Shown in pieces: positions 5,703 through 8,234 of a DNA stretch of 8,234 bases. Source of the stretch: JANOGU01 sp031406135. Lineage in GTDB: Bacteria > Pseudomonadota > Alphaproteobacteria > Rhodobacterales > Rhodobacteraceae. A program made the position numbers and the translations under genes. Position 1 is the stretch's first letter; each line of letters starts with the position of its first letter. The notes beneath the pieces are model-generated. The model saw only the letters and a program-made list of their open reading frames with translations. It did no database searches and was not told the origin of the DNA. Location: positions 1 to 8,234 of the forward strand of contig JANOGU010000225.1 in the NCBI GenBank assembly GCA_031406135.1, read 5' to 3'.

Positions 5703-7031
5703 TCAGGCCTGAACCAGACCCGCCCCGTCCTGCGTGGCCGGCAAGGGCAGGTTGCGCGCCGTCGCTTCCAGATGGCGCCACAGCGCGCGCCCCGAAAGCC
5801 CGCGGCCCTGGGCGGCGAGCGCCGCGATGCCGGTGACATGCGGGGCGGCCATGCTGGTGCCACTGAGGAAGCCGCGCAGACGCGGCCGTGGCAGCGCCGA
5901 GTCGATCGACGATCCGGGCGCGGCAAGCTGCACCTTGCCGAAGTTCGAGAAGTTGGATTTCTGCAGCCGCGAGTTGACCGAGGATACCGACAGGATGCTG
6001 GGCGAATTCGCCGGCTGGCCCGTCGGCTCGTTGAAATTCCCCGCCGCAGCCACAATCAGCGCACCGCGGCTCAGCGCCCTCTGCCCGGCCTGAGTGTAGT
6101 GCGGCCCGGGGGTCTGCACGCGGTTGCCGAGCGACATGTTGATCACCCGCGCACCGTTCTGCAGCGCCCAGTTGATCCCGGCGAGGATGCCGGAGGTGGG
6201 GCCGGAGCCGGCATTGCTCAGCACCTTGCCCACCAGGATGTCGGCCTCGTGCGCGATCCCGTAGCGTCCGCCAGCAGTGCGGGGCACGCGCGGGCCCACC
6301 GACGTGCCCGCCACATGCGTGCCATGCCCGTTGCCGTCCTGCGGCGTTTCGCCGGGAATGAAGGACTGCGCCAGAATCCGCCGTCCGGCGAAATCGGGGT
6401 GACCGAGATCAAGCCCGGTGTCGAGGATCGCCACCCGGATGCCGCGGCCGGTGAAGGCGCTGCCCGGCACCCGTGTCGCGCGCAGCCCCCAGGTGGCCGC
6501 AAGGGCCGCAGCCCGCATCTCATCGAGCTCGGGGTCGGTGTCCGGCAGCGCGCCCTCGTCCAGTCCAGCGAGGTCCGCGGCGATGCGGTCGGCCGCCGCG
6601 CGAAAGCCGCGCAGGTAGCTGGCCGCATCGGTCTGCGCCCATTCGATGGTCTCCGGAACCAGGATGTAGGGCCGATCCTCGGCCATGGCTTCGGCGTTCT
6701 CGGCATCGGCGAGGGAGGCCCGGGCCGAATTGGCCGCGGCGCTGCCAAAGACGGCGATGCCAAGATTGTCGAAGACCAGGACATCGGCGGTCTCCAGCGC
6801 GGAGAGGTCAACCGCCGCCTCCTCAAAATCCTGGCTGCGGGCCATGGTGCCGGAAAAGCTGTCCTGGATCGCCTGCTGCGACGCCGCCTCCGCACCGTCG
6901 CGGAAGACCGCAATGAAGCGTCCGGTATGGCCGTCGGGATCGGCAAGCGCGGCCTCGATCAGCCGCTCGTTCGAAGCGGCCAGGGACGGGGCGTCGCCAT
7001 CGCCCGGGGATCGCTGGGTTTTCTTCGCCAT
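5703..7031 (-). CDS. S8 family (subtilisin-like) serine peptidase with an I9-like N-terminal domain, no signal peptide
   Basis: This 442-residue subtilase has a complete active site: Asp204 in VAILDTGLD, His236 in GNGHGTHVAGT, oxyanion Asn332 in AAAGNFNEP and Ser393 in LSGTSMAAPHVTG. The N-terminus (MAKKTQRSPGDGD) is hydrophilic with no export signal, so it is probably cytoplasmic or leaves by an unusual route. Residues about 38-126 look like an I9-type propeptide: strand RFIAVFRDG, a helix, the paired strands VLVFDNLGIAVFG, a helix, then PYILVPE. Residues about 128-180 are an Ala/Asp/Glu-rich helical insertion before the catalytic domain, which ends soon after the Ser helix with no added C-terminal domain. 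CAGGAGA (complement of 7037-7043) places AGGAG six bases before the ATG. It is transcribed away from the membrane-protein gene and toward the small I9-like gene, its likely partner. Its substrate is unknown. The family call is certain; propeptide maturation and location are inferred. Confidence 0.95.
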   Translation of the reverse strand: MAKKTQRSPGDGDAPSLAASNERLIEAALADPDGHTGRFIAVFRDGAEAASQQAIQDSFSGTMARSQDFEEAAVDLSALETADVLVFDNLGIAVFGSAAANSARASLADAENAEAMAEDRPYILVPETIEWAQTDAASYLRGFRAAADRIAADLAGLDEGALPDTDPELDEMRAAALAATWGLRATRVPGSAFTGRGIRVAILDTGLDLGHPDFAGRRILAQSFIPGETPQDGNGHGTHVAGTSVGPRVPRTAGGRYGIAHEADILVGKVLSNAGSGPTSGILAGINWALQNGARVINMSLGNRVQTPGPHYTQAGQRALSRGALIVAAAGNFNEPTGQPANSPSILSVSSVNSRLQKSNFSNFGKVQLAAPGSSIDSALPRPRLRGFLSGTSMAAPHVTGIAALAAQGRGLSGRALWRHLEATARNLPLPATQDGAGLVQA

Positions 7032-7234
7032 TTCAATCTCCTGTCAATTTTCGTGGAAAAATGTCCGGTACTCCGAGGCTGCGCCCGCCAGAGAGTCGGG
7101 TCAATCGCGCCAGGGTTGTGCCTCGTCGAATTGACGCAAGATTCACGCGACCCGGACGCGGCTGGCCTGCCGCATTCGGGCATTGCCCGTGAGCGTCGGT
7201 TGTCTATCGTCGGGCAGACTGCGAAGGAGACGAC
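7032..7234. promoter_or_regulatory. Divergent intergenic region between the S8 protease and the membrane-protein gene
   Basis: About 200 bases hold the starts of both divergent genes and are visibly less G-rich than the coding DNA nearby (for example 7032-7063). For the protease, TTGACC on the minus strand (7104-7099) is a good -35 box, but 17 bases on there is only CAGCCT (7081-7076), so the promoter is uncertain. GTCAAT (7100-7105) and ATTGAC (7130-7135) form a six-base inverted repeat 24 bases apart, which may be chance or a pair of -35 elements. No small gene or RNA gene was recognised here. Confidence 0.5.
7183..7210 (+). promoter_or_regulatory. Possible promoter of the membrane-protein gene
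   Basis: TTGCCC (7183-7188), a 16-base spacer and TATCGT (7205-7210) each match four of six sigma70 consensus bases. The predicted start site near 7217 would give a short leader containing the AAGGAGA ribosome binding site (7224-7230) of the gene starting at 7235. Spacing supports it; sequence match alone is modest. Confidence 0.4.
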
Positions 7235-8234
7235 ATGGACAGCGTCAGCCGCGACGACATCCGCGCCGCCGTGGGCGCAGGCATCCTCGACGAAATTCAG
7301 GCCACACGCCTGCTCGCGCTGGGCGAGGCGCGGCTGGGGCAGCGCGCGGCGCTGGCGCCGGACGACGAGCCGTTCGAGCTGTTCCGCGGCTTTGCCGAGA
7401 TTTTCGTCTCGCTGGGCATCATCCTGCTGTTTTCCGGCATCCTGACCTTTGCCGCGATCTCGCAGGGGATGCTGACCCCGGCCATTGCCGCGGGCCTGGC
7501 CTGGGTCTTCGCGCTCTACTTCACCCGCAGGCGGCGGATGGCTCTGCCCTCGATCGTGCTTGCCATTGTCTTCGCCCTGGGCATGACCGGGGCCATCGGC
7601 ATCCTGATGGGCGACTGGCTCGACGCCAGCACCAACGCCGGCATGCGCCAGGCGGGGCTGGTCTTCCTCGGCCTGATCCTCGCGGCGCTAGCCGCCTATT
7701 TCCGCGCCTTCAAGGTGCCTTTCGTGGCTTTTCTGATCGGGCTTGCGGCGGCAGGGGTGGTGTTCCTGCTGGTGGACATGGTCCTGCCCTTCGGCGCGGC
7801 GCCGGCCTCGCTGACCGAAGCCTTCGATCTGACCAAGGGCGACGGCTTGCCAGTCGCAACGCTGATCTTCGGCTTTCTGGCGCTGGCCGCGGGGCTGTGG
7901 TGCGACATGAAGGACCCGCACCGGCTGGGCCGCTGGTCGGCCACCGGGTTCTGGTTCCACATCCTCGCCGCCCCGGCGCTGGTGAACACGCTGGCGCTGA
8001 CCGCCTACAACACCGGCGAGGGTGCGGTGACGATGGCATTGCTGGCGCTGTGCCTCGCGCTCTTCGCCATGCTGGCGCTGGTGATCGACCGGCGCAGTTT
8101 CCTGTCGGCCGGGGTGATCTACCTCGGCATCCTGATCGCCTGGGCGCTGCAGGCGGGCGATTCGGTCGGCAGCTTCGCCACGCTGATGATCGTGCTGGGC
8201 GCGTTCCTGACCTTCATGGGCGCGTTCTGGACCG
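7235..8234 (+). CDS. Polytopic membrane protein, DUF2157-like (3' partial)
   Basis: The frame runs open from ATG 7235 to the window end, giving 333 residues with no stop. GGAG at 7226-7229 is five bases before the ATG. Residues 1-50 are a soluble N-terminus (SRDDIRAAVGAGILDEIQATRLLAL) of the kind found before the membrane part of DUF2157 proteins. From about residue 54 there are roughly ten hydrophobic segments (near 54-75, 81-97, 104-125, 139-155, 161-180, 207-222, 237-257, 264-283, 288-306 and 311-332). Short charged loops such as RRRR (98-101) and KDPHRLGR (226-233) separate them; the Arg cluster probably faces the cytoplasm. No catalytic motif or transporter signature is visible, and the function of the family is unknown. 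It is divergent from the S8 protease, with which it shares the intergenic region. The C-terminus lies beyond the window. Confidence 0.9.
   Translation, partial: MDSVSRDDIRAAVGAGILDEIQATRLLALGEARLGQRAALAPDDEPFELFRGFAEIFVSLGIILLFSGILTFAAISQGMLTPAIAAGLAWVFALYFTRRRRMALPSIVLAIVFALGMTGAIGILMGDWLDASTNAGMRQAGLVFLGLILAALAAYFRAFKVPFVAFLIGLAAAGVVFLLVDMVLPFGAAPASLTEAFDLTKGDGLPVATLIFGFLALAAGLWCDMKDPHRLGRWSATGFWFHILAAPALVNTLALTAYNTGEGAVTMALLALCLALFAMLALVIDRRSFLSAGVIYLGILIAWALQAGDSVGSFATLMIVLGAFLTFMGAFWT

Noticed and set aside
7042..7047. A perfect TTGACA on the minus strand just before the protease start
   Set aside because: It abuts the ribosome binding site, so any promoter using it would start transcription inside the gene, and no -10 box follows at 16-18 bases.
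5517..7445. A 642-codon plus-strand frame opposite the S8 protease and running into the membrane-protein gene
   Set aside because: It is low in recognisable motifs, rich in Arg and Gly, and runs across the divergent intergenic region; the minus-strand protease has a full catalytic triad and ribosome binding site.

Overview
The window is very GC-rich, densely coding DNA from an alphaproteobacterium, most likely a member of the Rhodobacterales. This is inferred from the alphaproteobacterial type of the AddA and AddB proteins, the addB-addA-trxA order, the 11-residue N-terminal extension on HslV, and the heavy use of codons ending in G or C. No RNA gene, insertion sequence, CRISPR array or phage gene was seen. 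I could not run database searches, so family calls rest on motifs read directly from the translations.

Left part (1-4261, + strand): the 3' end of addB, encoding its nuclease domain, overlaps the complete addA by the four bases ATGA. Together they encode the AddAB helicase-nuclease, which resects double-strand breaks for RecA-dependent repair. The first ~80 bases (a 23-G run and an in-frame TAG) look like a damaged contig end rather than real coding sequence.

Middle (4262-5300, + strand): trxA (thioredoxin 1) has its own ribosome binding site and possibly a promoter overlapping the addA stop. It is closed by a perfect 12-bp GC-rich hairpin terminator. hslV follows, encoding the proteolytic subunit of the HslUV protease. 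Its ATPase partner hslU is not next to it in this window.

Right part (5301-8234): two minus-strand genes converge on hslV. A subtilisin-like serine protease (S8 family, full catalytic triad, no signal peptide) comes first in transcription order. It is followed by a 105-residue protein whose first ~70 residues read like a stand-alone I9-type subtilisin propeptide or inhibitor. The protease also appears to carry its own I9-like N-terminal domain, so the pair may be a protease with both a cis propeptide and a trans inhibitor or chaperone. This is the most interesting arrangement in the window. A ~200-bp divergent intergenic region then leads to a + strand gene for a polytopic membrane protein resembling DUF2157 proteins, cut off by the window end.

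By function, the window holds DNA repair (AddAB), thiol redox and protein quality control (TrxA, HslV), a putative intracellular protease-inhibitor pair, and an uncharacterised membrane protein.
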